Shown here: piece by piece, positions 35,506-45,490 of the stretch
How positions within the stretch are numbered: position 1 is the stretch's first letter
Layout of the letters: each line of letters begins with the position of its first letter
NCBI GenBank assembly: GCA_030411725.1
Contig: MU839831.1
Location: 372,001-436,000 of the forward strand
Reading direction: 5' to 3'
DNA from: Echria macrotheca
Lineage: Eukaryota; Ascomycota; Sordariomycetes; Sordariales; Schizotheciaceae
DNA: 64,000 bases
The notes under the pieces: model-generated
Told to the model about the DNA's origin: nothing
The model's database searches: none
What the model saw: the letters and a program-made list of their open reading frames with translations, nothing else
Position numbers and translations under genes: made by a program

Positions 35506-37719
35506 ATGACGAACACGGGGAAACGCAAACTTGCAGATACCAACCCCAACGAGGGCGAGCCCCGCCGCAGACAGCCGCAGATCTCGTGCAATCTCTGCCG
35601 GCAGAAGAAGCTGAAGTGCGACCGGCTCCGACCATGCTCCAATTGCGTTAGTCGACAACAGGCCTGCGAGGGAGGTCCGGGGCCCGTTGTTGGGCTGGAG
35701 CAATTATCCGACGTGGAAAGAAGACTACGCAGACTCGAGCAGGCGGTATTCGAGACTGACAGTCTGAGCAGCAGCCGGTCGGTTGTTGAGCATCCCGCCA
35801 CGGCAGCCGAAACGGGGAGTCGCCGCCCGCGGCCTTCGGCGGATCTGGATGATGCATACACCGGAGATGGCGATGCCACGGTATGACCTTGACCTGATAG
35901 AAGTGAAGCCAGTGCTAATAACGATTTGCAGCAAGCCGAGGCCCGCGAGCCCATTATTTTCCGCGTTGCCGAATCCCTGAGCAGTTCGCCTGACCGCCAA
36001 CCAGATCCCGCATTGAGGTCCTCTCGCAGCGTTTGGATGCCCACTCCGAGGGATGGCCTGGTTCTCTATGACTACTTCCTACGAACGTCGCAGTTCCTGC
36101 CGCTCATCATGCACGAGCCGGCAGTTCGGCCCTTGTTCTCTCGCTTCGACGTCGACACGGTCGAGCGCCACAACCGTAACCGTCACGACGCCGCCTGTGC
36201 TGCCCTCGTGCTAGCCATCTGTGCCACAAGTGCCTTCTTCTGGGAGAGCGGATCCGGCACAAAGTGCCCCGTTTTCGGCTCCGGAGAGCTCGCAGCCCGC
36301 CAAGCGACTGCCTGGCAAGATACCGCCTGGGATCTACTCGATCAGTGCAACCGGGTAGCTGGCCCCGGCTGCCTGGAGCAAGTCCAAGCACTGGTAGTCC
36401 TCTGCGATCTTATGTACAACACAGAAGGCTGCTCAACCCGCTTCCGATCCTTGCAGAGCAGTGCCATTGCCGTCGCCCGCGAGATCTCGCTCCACCTGAC
36501 CGATGCGGACCCTCCGTCTCCGGATAACCCAGACCCTTGCTCTCCGTTGCAGGAGACTAAGCGCCGCGTGTGGTGGTTCCTCGCGTCAACTGACTGGCTG
36601 CTGGCGATGATGGGCGGCCCGTTTGACCGCACCTACACGGTTAATCCGCGTCACATGGCCGTGGCGTATCCGCTCAACGTGAACACGTCGGAACCCACAA
36701 AGAACTGCCCGCCAGAGACTGCTACCAACATGACATACTTCCTGTTGCGCACCCACTTGGCCGAGGCCTGCCGGAGGGTTGTTGATGCACTGCCCTTCCA
36801 ACCATCTTCTCCCGGACAGATCCAGGACCTGCCGTACGAACGTGTAGTTGCAATCCGCCGGATTCTTGAGAGCGGGCTCGAGAAGATGCCGCCCTGCTTC
36901 GCCATCGGTGCGCCAATCCCGAAAGACGCCACGTCCCCCGTTGTTCTCGAGCGCCAAATCATCCACCTTTGCTTCAACGCCCGGCAGGCGAAGCTGTTTC
37001 GCCCTTTCCTCGTGCCTCGAAAAGACAATGCGGATCCGCGATTTACGGAGTTCCGGGAATTATGTCTGCGCTCCGCCCGCACCGTACTCCAACTCTCGTC
37101 GCGCCTGTTAGAGGATTCGCTCAACCTTGTGCAGGGCACCGCCCATAGCCCTTACCGGCCGCTTCTGCATCGCACTGGGACTATAATCACGCACCTGTTC
37201 GTCGCCTGTATCATCCTCGTGACAGACCCAGGCTCTCAGGCTCCAGCCGAGGCCGAAGAGATCCGTCTAGAGCTTGCTCGGGCTCGTTTTGTTCTGGGGC
37301 GTGCCGGCGAACGGTCGCACATGGCTGCTAGCCTGGTGAAGAAACTGGTCGGAGTGCTCGAGAAACATCGCGTCCAGGCGGTCGAGCGTTCTAACGACGA
37401 GGAGACTACTCCCCGGTCGATAACGGACATGGCATCGCAGACCACCTCGGGTGAGAACCTGCCTTCTGCTGGAGCTGAGACCTCAATTCAAGCAGGCTCC
37501 ACAATGCAGCACGGCGGTGTGATAAGTATCCCGGCTCTTGTACATCACGAACCCCTCGGGCCGGCAGAGGTGTTTGACCAGGAGGTGTGGAACTTTGGAG
37601 CCGGAGATTCCGAGTTATGGGATGGGATGTCATGGACGGATTTCGGCCAATTCGGGGGAGGCAAGACTTGGAACCAGCTCTTTGCTGATCTAGAGGCGAC
37701 CTCCACCACTGCATTGTGA
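35506..37719 (+). CDS. Zn2Cys6 fungal transcription factor
   Basis: Two exons, 35506-35880 and 35932-37719, with a 51-nt intron, give 720 residues. The binuclear zinc cluster is perfect: Cys28, 31, 38, 44, 47 and 54 in C-x2-C-x6-C-x5-C-x2-C-x6-C spacing, with the basic loop RQKKLKCDRLRPCSNC. A linker and coiled coil (VERRLRRLEQAV, residues about 70-81) follow, as expected for dimerisation. The middle region (residues about 150-420) matches the fungal-specific transcription factor domain, with TPRDGLVLYDYFLRTSQFLP and REISLHLTDADPPS then KRRVWWFLASTDWLLAMMGG and PFDRTYTVNPRHMAVAYPLN. A nuclear regulator is expected. It is divergent from the MFS carrier, and the CGG-N5-CCG sites between them suggest it controls that gene and itself. 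Confidence 0.92.
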
Positions 37720-37948
37720 GGCCCCTGCCGGCCCCGGAGATCTCGTAAGTTACATGGCATCCGCTTCCTAGTCACAGAACTGACGGAAATCACAGGTTGC
37801 CTCATCGGTTACGATATTAGACTATAATGCCTGGCTGAACAAAAAGGACTTTCCAACCTGCCGATTCCTTTTACCCTGTGGGGCCGTGGCCTATCCACCG
37901 TTTCCACAACTCCTCCCTCTTAACGCCAACCCTGAAAAGAACAGCAAA

Positions 37949-40900
37949 TTACAGGTCAACATCATCGAGCTTCTCCCCATCTATCAAGTGCGCATCGTCA
38001 TAGTCGACTCCCGTCCGGGCCGCGCCTGACACGCCAATCATCTTGCCGAACCGGTACCGCTTCGTCTTGCCCACCCGCCCCCTGAACGCCTTCTTTTCAA
38101 GGAGCGAGGTTCCTCGGAAATCATGGGTCATAATCGAGTCGCAGACGTAATAGATACGCCCCGCCAGACTGGCCGGATCAAGCGGCATGCGGGGATATCG
38201 CACCCAGATAGCGCCGGCCAGCAGCGTCAGTAGCATGAAGGCCAGGCAGCCAACGGCCGAGTACGCGGACAGACGGTGGGCGAGTAACGTCTGGGCCGGA
38301 CTAAAGGGAACGCCGGACAAAAGGACGGGCGTGAAGTTGGATAAGAAGACGGACGCCTGCACCAAGGACACAAACCAGCCGCTGCGTCCGGCAAGAATGG
38401 TCGACGCAACGTCGGTGACGGCAGCAGTCGAGGGCGAGATAAGGATGGAGTAGGCCGCGGGCTGCGGGGCGACGGCGAGTCGGCGGTAAGGCTCGAGGAT
38501 GGCGATGGCTGCCGCGTAGTAGCCCCAGAAGAAACTGATGAGAATGCCGAGCACGGTGAACAGGAAGCGAGCTCCAAAGTTCTGATCCATCATGAAGTCC
38601 TCGAAGCCGTCATTCCCGTGCGTGTTCTCATAATACAGAACCAGCAGGAGCAGACCGCCGAAGAAGATGAGGCCACCGAGGCTGACGTAGTTGGTGGTCG
38701 GCTGGCTGATCAGCCATCCAGGCGCCCTGGACCGGCACGCGGTCGCCGTGCGGGCCAAGGCCGTCTTGAACGACGACGTGCGTCTCACAAGCGATGTCTT
38801 GATTGACCTGAACGAGCCCTGCGACTTGAGCCCGACCAGCACCTCGTCTTTCTCCCGCACCACCACGCCATAGTCTTCGGTGTTGTACAGCGGGTGGGTA
38901 AACCTGCCGAGTCCAAAGACATGGTTCCTCAGCCGGTCGAGGATCCACTTTTCCCGGACGTAACCCCCCGGTCCGTCCCGGTCATCTTCGTCAACCTCCA
39001 TCTTGCGGAACAGCCCCCGCACCGACGGATCCTGCACGAGCGACGCGGTCGCGGCGATGGTGTGCGGGACCGACGCGACGCCCGTCCGCCACCGCGTGAG
39101 CAGTACCCAGATGACGACCAAAACGACAAGCTCGAGACACAAACAAACCTTGAGGGCAATAGCCGGGCCGGTGATGACGGCGATTCCCAAGAAACACCCG
39201 TTGAAATAGTCCTCGCCGCACTTCCCGTACAGCTTGATGCCCACGGCCTCGCCCGACAGCGCCGTAACTAGAGCCGCCAGTAGGACCAGCAGATCACCAA
39301 GGATCGGCAGTGGCTCTCTCAGTCGGACGAGCATCCGGAAGCTCGTTACGTAGTCGTTGATCACGCCGGCTGGTATGAGCAGGCTCTGCGAGGCCGGGAC
39401 GCCCCTGCCGTTGTCGCGCGTCAGGTTGTGGAAGGGCAGCATGACGCGGATGTCGGAGCTGATGACCTGGGCGCAGATGGCGACTACCGTGGTTAGGAAG
39501 ACGGGGAGGAAGTAGGCGAGCCAGTACTCGGACTGTTTGAGCGGGTGGTGAAGGCTCTGGTCGCTGGAGCTGCCGCTGCCGGAGAGGGAAGAGTTGGACT
39601 TGGGCGACCAGTAGGACGGAGGGGGCTCGACCGTTATGGTGGCAGTGGGTCGGCCTTCAGCGTCAGTCAGCGTGACCAGCCGGAAGCCGTGGGAGACCTC
39701 GGCTGTGATGGTCGCCGTCGGCACGCCGTGCGCGTCTCTCTCGGTGATGGTCGTCATCATCGGCCCGCCGTTGCCGGTGATGGTGGCTGTCGGCACACCT
39801 CGCGAGTCTCGGAGCGTCATGGTCGTGCGGCCCGTCTCGAGGGGATTCTTTATGACGGTCCTCGTAGGGTGGCCTTGGGCGTCATACTCGATCGAGGTCC
39901 AATAGTCGGGGTACACGGTAGTCCATCCCGTCGTCCGTCCCTGATCATCGACGAGCGCAACGACGCTGGGTGTCGGCGTGGCGGCAACAACCGCCGTGTG
40001 CGTCGGCGCACCGTCGGGTCCCCGCTCCGTGATGGTCATGGCCGGTGCGAACGACGACATGATGAAGTAGGTCGAGACCGAATCGTCCTCCGTCCACGTG
40101 TACAGCCGGGTCTCGACCTTGGCGCCGGGCGCGTCGCCGCACCGCTTGCCGGATCCGTACTCGGCCTCCTGGATCACCCAGTCGTATTCAGGGCGGTAGT
40201 CCATCCACCCCTTGAGCTCCGCGCCCTTCGCGCCCCAGGTGTCGTAACATTCGGGGGTGTGGAAGACGAGCGCCGGCCCGTCGCAGGTCACCAGGCAATG
40301 ATTTTCACTACCTTCGTAGTCGACGTTTTCGTAAAAGATGTGCAGGCCGGATTCGTACTGGTCGTCGCGGGGGCCAAGCTGCATCATGTAGAAGAGTCTG
40401 TTCGTCGGGCCGCTGAAGTCGGCGAAGGCCGCGTCGGGTTGGACACGGGCCCGGAGGTGCCATGAGCGGCCGGCTAAGGTGGAATTTGACGACTCCGTGG
40501 CGTTGGTGCTGGTGGAGGTCTCGTTGGCGGCGCCGGGCGGTGGTGGCTGTCCGCCCCTAGCGATTACCCAGACGCCGTCGGGCGGTGGCACATAGGTGGA
40601 TGGGTCAAAGACCGGAGTAGGACCGGTGTCGGTTTCGTTGCTGGCTGGCGAGGGCGCATCGGTTTCGTCACTGTCTGGTGAGGCCGCATCCGTGTCGTCA
40701 CTGGCTAGCGAGGCCGCGTCAGTTTCGTTACTGGCTGGTGAGGCCGCAGCATCCGTGTCATTCTGCCGCTTTTTCACGTTAAGAGTTGGATATGCCGGAG
40801 TTGGATATGCCGGAGTTGGTTTCGGCGTGGGTGCGTGAGCGGCCGCGTTGACGAGCGGTGCCGAGAGCAGTATCGGCGCATAGGGGAGCTCATCCGGGTC

Positions 40901-41041
40901 GTTGTCTCGACTGTTTGCCGTGGGGAAGGTGCGGTGGGAGAACTCGAGAACGGCGATGAGCCCGCAGAGGTAGAGGAATAGTGGGAGTAAAAACGGCCAT
41001 CGCAGCGCGACGGGCTTGTAGTCTGGTGTTTTCGGGCCCAT
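37949..41041 (-). CDS. Large membrane protein, DUF3433-like, with tandem repeats
   Basis: A single-exon ORF of 1030 residues. TM1 is at about residues 14-31 (LRWPFLLPLFLYLCGLIAV). A low-complexity region follows with PTPAYPTPAYPT and about four copies of a ten-residue SNETDAASPA-type repeat (residues about 92-135), then a Cys-containing extracellular-type domain. Next come three to four repeats of the form DxxGxPTATIT (residues about 385-475), and two blocks of membrane helices (about 500-660 and 790-950) in the paired arrangement typical of fungal DUF3433 proteins. Numerous N-x-S/T sites before the helices suggest a glycosylated external face. Function of the family is unknown. It converges on the Zn2Cys6 gene with only 229 bp between stops. 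Nothing suggests a missing exon. Confidence 0.85.
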   Translation of the reverse strand: MGPKTPDYKPVALRWPFLLPLFLYLCGLIAVLEFSHRTFPTANSRDNDPDELPYAPILLSAPLVNAAAHAPTPKPTPAYPTPAYPTLNVKKRQNDTDAAASPASNETDAASLASDDTDAASPDSDETDAPSPASNETDTGPTPVFDPSTYVPPPDGVWVIARGGQPPPPGAANETSTSTNATESSNSTLAGRSWHLRARVQPDAAFADFSGPTNRLFYMMQLGPRDDQYESGLHIFYENVDYEGSENHCLVTCDGPALVFHTPECYDTWGAKGAELKGWMDYRPEYDWVIQEAEYGSGKRCGDAPGAKVETRLYTWTEDDSVSTYFIMSSFAPAMTITERGPDGAPTHTAVVAATPTPSVVALVDDQGRTTGWTTVYPDYWTSIEYDAQGHPTRTVIKNPLETGRTTMTLRDSRGVPTATITGNGGPMMTTITERDAHGVPTATITAEVSHGFRLVTLTDAEGRPTATITVEPPPSYWSPKSNSSLSGSGSSSDQSLHHPLKQSEYWLAYFLPVFLTTVVAICAQVISSDIRVMLPFHNLTRDNGRGVPASQSLLIPAGVINDYVTSFRMLVRLREPLPILGDLLVLLAALVTALSGEAVGIKLYGKCGEDYFNGCFLGIAVITGPAIALKVCLCLELVVLVVIWVLLTRWRTGVASVPHTIAATASLVQDPSVRGLFRKMEVDEDDRDGPGGYVREKWILDRLRNHVFGLGRFTHPLYNTEDYGVVVREKDEVLVGLKSQGSFRSIKTSLVRRTSSFKTALARTATACRSRAPGWLISQPTTNYVSLGGLIFFGGLLLLVLYYENTHGNDGFEDFMMDQNFGARFLFTVLGILISFFWGYYAAAIAILEPYRRLAVAPQPAAYSILISPSTAAVTDVASTILAGRSGWFVSLVQASVFLSNFTPVLLSGVPFSPAQTLLAHRLSAYSAVGCLAFMLLTLLAGAIWVRYPRMPLDPASLAGRIYYVCDSIMTHDFRGTSLLEKKAFRGRVGKTKRYRFGKMIGVSGAARTGVDYDDAHLIDGEKLDDVDL
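40637..40765 (-). repeat. 30-bp coding minisatellite in the DUF3433-like gene
   Basis: Four imperfect head-to-tail copies of a 30-bp unit encoding (S/D)(N/D)(E/D)TDAASPA-type decapeptides. Differences are mostly synonymous or Asp/Asn/Glu swaps. Units of exact codon multiples can expand or shrink without frame damage. Confidence 0.8.
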
Positions 41042-43551
41042 CCCTCTTTCTCACCTGGTGGTGCCCTTGCACCCACTGCGGGACCGCGCTCACTGACACG
41101 GATTGCAGCAGTCGATATGGGATGCAACTGAGCGTTAACTACCGGCCGCTGAGTTGTTTTTTGAAAGGAAGGGGATAAAAATACAACATTAGAGATCAAG
41201 TAGGTAGTTTTTGATTGAGATCATCGTCGAGTGATATGAGGACTGGGAAGAACGCGGCAATTCACTTCATCTCACCAACCGAGTCCGCGAAATCCCCCTG
41301 TGCCGGGATCCTGGGGCCTGGGAGACGAGAATGCAACGCTGCAACGCTGCGATGACCCCGCCTGATCGGACGCCCAAACGTGGGCAGCGTGGCACTTCGC
41401 GCCACCGGGAGTAACAGCGAAACACTCAGCAGGGCTGCAGGGGGGGATGGGGGAATTGGTGAGGGCGGCGCGGTCGGCGCAGGGCATGAATCTGCGCCGT
41501 GGGCTGCGCCGCAATCTAGATTGGGGTGGACCGTTATGCCGATGGCCCTGGCCTTGGCCTTTAGGGTACTGTGGGACGGTAGATGAGGTGCTGTGGCCAG
41601 GCTGCTGGTCGTGCGACGCTGCGACAGAAGGTGGAAGCGGCGCGGGGCGGGGATAAAAGCTGTGCCTCTGGAAGTTTTGGGTTATCGTCATTTATCATTT
41701 TCATCTTTTCTCCAGGTATGAGAGGGGATGCGGTGAAGTGGTGGTGAGATGATGAGACTGCACGGCTATCACAGTGGAAGATTCCCCTGTTTGGTGTTTT
41801 TCTTCGTGTTCTCCTACGTACTCCAGGTCTAGTGAGTGATAATAACCCAACAACCTATAACGTCGACCCGGAATCTTCACAGCAGGAAGGAAGCCAGGGA
41901 AGGAAAGAAAATTGCGGAGTGAGTAGAGTGATGTTCTCCAACCGAGCGGCACTGCACTCTGTGCGACAGAAGCGAAAAATCGAAGCCTAGTTCTAGGCGA
42001 GCGGCCGAAGGAATCCAATCCCCAGGGGGCTACGTTTGCGCACGCGGACGGGAAAGATCCGAACCAACCAGCTTGCTCGGTGCTGCTACCTTGTGTTTCC
42101 CTCCTTTGGGAAGGATTCAGGGGGTTCGTGGCGGTGGGGTTTCGGTACGAAATGCCGATGGATGACACAACGTGATTTCTCTTTCAGGGTTTTTTTCTGG
42201 GCGGTCTTTTTGTGTTACTCTTTCACATTGCACGGGCATTTTCATGGTCAAGATCATGTTGGCGGCTGTGGCGGGTACCATTCGTTTCACAGGTTTCTGT
42301 CACGCACAGTTCTCTGGGATATGTAGAGAATGTGAGATGTGGATGTGGGTGTGGGTATTTAGCCATGAGGTTGTGTTGTTTATTAATTAACACACACATG
42401 GATTCGGGATACGGTTAACGGGATAGATGGCATGTTTTTGTTGGTCTGTCGAGAAAACGTGTAGGCAGCCAATCCGACGGGCGGATGCGCTAGCAATTCC
42501 AGCCCGGTTTTTTGGCGTTGCACAAAACGTTGAAGGGACTGGATCTACGCGGGTAAATTTGCGAGTCAACCTTGGAGGGCGTTTATGCCTTGGTAGATCT
42601 TAAACTGGTGATATCTTGCATATTGCTACTATTTTGTCGAGGTGGGCTCCCGGTTTGTCCACCCACTGCGATTGTGTAGGTGACAGACAGAGCACGCTCG
42701 AGTCAAGATGCACTGCAAGTTCTCACTTTTAGGACTCCGGGAGTGAGGTTGCTTTATAGGGTCCGAGTCAAAGAACTATGGGGAGTACTCATATCTGTGC
42801 AGGCTGGGACTATGTGGAATGTCAATGGATGAGAATACTTGTCTAAATTGGACGAACAACTACTCTGCAAGATAAGCAATGGCGTTTATCAGCCTCGAGA
42901 CTTGCAAACAGTAACGCTAGATGGATAGTTGCAAGGTAGGGAGTGGGGATCTTTGTGCAGTCCTAATGGTGGAAGGTTGAGTTTAGGAGATATGACCACC
43001 TACGACAACCACAGCTAGGTCACAGTACCAGTAGAGAAGGAAATCCTGCTTACAACCATGAGAGTACAATGCACTCTCTATGGCTATCTAGGTACTCACG
43101 ACGGAGCGCACCACATTACAAGCATTAAACCCATGTCCATCTTGGTGCAACATACCCCTTTACCCCTTAAATGGCTGTTTACCTCTCTCACATGCACATC
43201 TACTTCATCAAAATTCCTTAATCATGTCTTCACAAGTTGTCGTGCAGAAAAAAGGACTTCCTTCCTTCCACACCTTAGGTATTCCCCTTATATACGACGC
43301 AAGTCGAATCAAAGTAATTTCACAGACAATGAGCACATTACCTTCACACTGAAAGCTCACTTCCTAATGACGGAGCCCAGCTGTTACCAGGTTCATCTTC
43401 CCTCAAACATTTCTTGCCACCAAGCTTAAAATGCATGTAAACCAAGAAAAACGAGACATCGGCTTGAAGCTTGTATGTCAACATTTATGTCGCAAGACTC
43501 ATCAACACTCCGGCGCAATCTCGCACATCATATCGACAGCACAACAATTAG

Positions 43552-43590
<39 letters not shown>

Positions 43591-43639
43591 CCCAAAGTAA
43601 AACCTAATCGCTGATTACGCTGAAATAATTCTACCGCTT
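41042..43639. other. 2.6 kb intergenic region with a CA microsatellite
   Basis: Upstream of the DUF3433-like gene and downstream of the repeat-rich ORF. It has no supported gene; ORFs such as 41272-41691 (-) and 43058-43429 (+) lack features. The (CA) tract lies at 43554-43587. Confidence 0.4.
43554..43587. repeat. (CA)17 microsatellite
   Basis: Thirty-four bases of uninterrupted CA dinucleotide just beyond the 3' end of the repeat-rich ORF. Confidence 0.95.
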
Positions 43640-45070
43640 TTATAGCAATAAGTGCCAAGCAAACTCCGGTTCATCTCTCTTGGCTTCAAGAGCCAGCCAC
43701 GACGGTTTGTCATGGTCAAAGTACGGGAACCTGGTATGATTGCGAGCAGTCCCAGGACCATCACACACTTCGGGTGCATTTTCCGCTCCAGTCCACACTT
43801 CCGGCGCATCGTCTCCTCCAGCTGTGTCCGAGAAATCAATCGTTGGCCCAGAACTGGGTAGTTGGATATTAGGAGGGTTTCTCAAAAACTCTTCAAGATG
43901 GCGCTCAAATGCATCAGGGCGGTGCACAAGCGATCGAACCCGAGATTGCGCACGTCGTAGGACAGACTCTCGAGGTTGTTGTGACGTGGGAGGTAGAGAC
44001 GTTGCTCTAGATCTTGTCCGCGTGCCAGCACCAGTACCAGCACTGGTACCCGTATCAGTAGCGGTTCCAATACCAGCACCAGGACCACTATCAGTTCCAA
44101 GACCAGCATCAGTACCAGTACCAGCATCAGTACCAGTACTAGTACCAGTATCAGCATAAGTCGCTGTTCTGCGGGGAGGAGGTTCGGAATGATTCCGGTG
44201 AAAAAGCTCCCGAAGCCGAGATTGCGCGCGTCGTAGACTAGATCCCCGAGGTTGTGACGTAGAAGGTGCAGTCGCTGGTGAAGTCGCTGCTCTGGATCTA
44301 GTCCGCATGCCAGTACCAGTACCAGCACCAGTCGCTGTTCTGCTGGAAGGGGGTTCGGAATCACTGCGGTGAAAAAGCGTCTGAACCTGAGATTGCGCGC
44401 GTCGTAGACTAGATTCTCGAGGTTGTGACGTGTAAGGTACAGTCGCTGGTGCAGTATCAGGGCGAGTACCAGTATCAGTATCGGTTCCAATACCAGCAAC
44501 AGCACCAGTACCAGAATCAGTACCAGTACCGGCATCAGTACCGGCATCAGTATCAGTACCAGTCTCAGCATCAGTCGCTGTTCTCAGGGGAGATGGCGAA
44601 CGGAGACTAAACATCCTCGAAAGTCGGTGCTTCACGCGTTGTCGTCGTCGTCCACGATCGGAAGATTCACTCCTTGTTCCAGATGTAGTCACTCCTCCAG
44701 GTTGAGTATCAGTCTGAGTACCAGTATCCCTCGTTTTTCCAGCACCAGCCGCCGCTTCAGCACCAGCCGCTGCTCTAGATTCATAGCCAGTCCGAACACG
44801 GGCACCGGCTATCGCAGGACTGCGGAGTAGCGTGGTACCTAGGGTATCGATGGGAAGCCCCAACCCTTGTTCGATGGAAGACCAGGATGAGAGGTCAATA
44901 ATATTAGACCATGATCGGAAGTCAATGGAAGACGAAAATCGGGGGTCAGTGGCAGAGCTGGATCGGGTTCCAGGGCTGCGGACCTCAGTGCTAGCAGCGT
45001 TGTCAATCGGAAAAGTATCGTGAGAAGGACGAGTATACGGCTTTTCTGGCTTAGATCGTGGTGCTGGCAT
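43640..45070 (-). CDS. Repeat-rich 476-residue ORF (possibly the 3' part of the F-box gene)
   Basis: No family is recognised. The ORF has four copies of a basic helix-like unit at residues about 141-166, 222-247, 279-304 and 371-396: consensus LRRAQSRVRxLFHRSDSEPP followed by xxRTAT. Spacers between copies are degenerate Thr-Gly-Asp runs (TDAGTGTDSGTG-like). The C-terminus departs from the repeats and carries DHDKPSWLALEAKRDEPEFAWHLLL, which looks like real unique sequence. There is no signal peptide or membrane segment. Its frame is continuous with the two ORFs upstream, separated from the nearer one by one TAG codon (45086-45088). It may be an independent gene starting at 45070, or the end of a longer gene. 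The unique C-terminus argues that it is translated somehow. Confidence 0.5.
   Translation of the reverse strand: MPAPRSKPEKPYTRPSHDTFPIDNAASTEVRSPGTRSSSATDPRFSSSIDFRSWSNIIDLSSWSSIEQGLGLPIDTLGTTLLRSPAIAGARVRTGYESRAAAGAEAAAGAGKTRDTGTQTDTQPGGVTTSGTRSESSDRGRRRQRVKHRLSRMFSLRSPSPLRTATDAETGTDTDAGTDAGTGTDSGTGAVAGIGTDTDTGTRPDTAPATVPYTSQPRESSLRRAQSQVQTLFHRSDSEPPSSRTATGAGTGTGMRTRSRAATSPATAPSTSQPRGSSLRRAQSRLRELFHRNHSEPPPRRTATYADTGTSTGTDAGTGTDAGLGTDSGPGAGIGTATDTGTSAGTGAGTRTRSRATSLPPTSQQPRESVLRRAQSRVRSLVHRPDAFERHLEEFLRNPPNIQLPSSGPTIDFSDTAGGDDAPEVWTGAENAPEVCDGPGTARNHTRFPYFDHDKPSWLALEAKRDEPEFAWHLLL
44040..44590 (-). repeat. Degenerate hexamer/dodecamer arrays encoding Thr-Gly-Asp spacers
   Basis: Two stretches (about 44020-44165 and 44450-44580) made of ACCAGT/ATCAGT/ACCAGC hexamers (plus-strand sense), with the basic unit copies in between. 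The alternate frame of the array reads as Val/Leu-only sequence, which is an artefact. Confidence 0.75.
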
Positions 45071-45085
45071 CCGAGTATCTGCTGC

Positions 45086-45490
45086 CTAAGTTACAGAAGC
45101 CCGAGACGCTACAGGAGCCCGAGGCGTTACAGGAGTCCCAGGCGGACCGGCTCCTCCAGACATGAATGTGCAGGGATCTATGGTAGGAACAGTGCCTGGG
45201 ATATCATACACATGATCATCGGCATCAATAAACCCATCTCTTGGCTCCTCGTACGTAAGCTCCGGTGAGGGGGATCGGGAATCATCTCCAAGAGGCTCTC
45301 CAGCATCGGCCTCCCGAGAAGGGCTCTCTGCCCGAAAAGAAGTGAATGGAGACGGACCAGGGTCAAGTTCGAACACCGAACTGAAGATTGAGTCGGACCG
45401 TTGGCCGCCCGAGATACTGGGTCCTCCGATGGCACCTGTTCCATGAAGACGGCGGGTTTCTCCGGTACCACCACTGCTGCTTCCATGCAC
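45086..45490 (-). other. 135-codon open frame without ATG start, between two amber codons
   Basis: Begins directly after the F-box TAG (45491-45493) and runs in the same frame to another TAG (45086-45088). It has no Met until about residue 110, so it cannot be an independent gene in the usual way. The sequence is acidic and Ser/Pro-rich (FELDPGPSPFTSF, SREADAGEPLGDDSRSPSPE), as in many disordered fungal protein tails. Either introns ending in TAG remove both stops, or the stops are mutations of CAG, or read-through occurs. Confidence 0.5.

Noticed and set aside
39545..40465. 306-codon plus-strand ORF
   Set aside because: Antisense shadow of the DUF3433-like gene; Arg/Gly/Val-rich without any motif.
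43554..43587. CA microsatellite as a regulatory or recombination element
   Set aside because: A plain dinucleotide repeat; nothing beyond slippage is indicated.
43882..44571. 229-codon ORF of nearly pure Val/Leu, seemingly a membrane protein
   Set aside because: It is the other frame of the hexamer arrays encoding Thr-Gly-Asp; the hydrophobicity is an artefact of the repeat.
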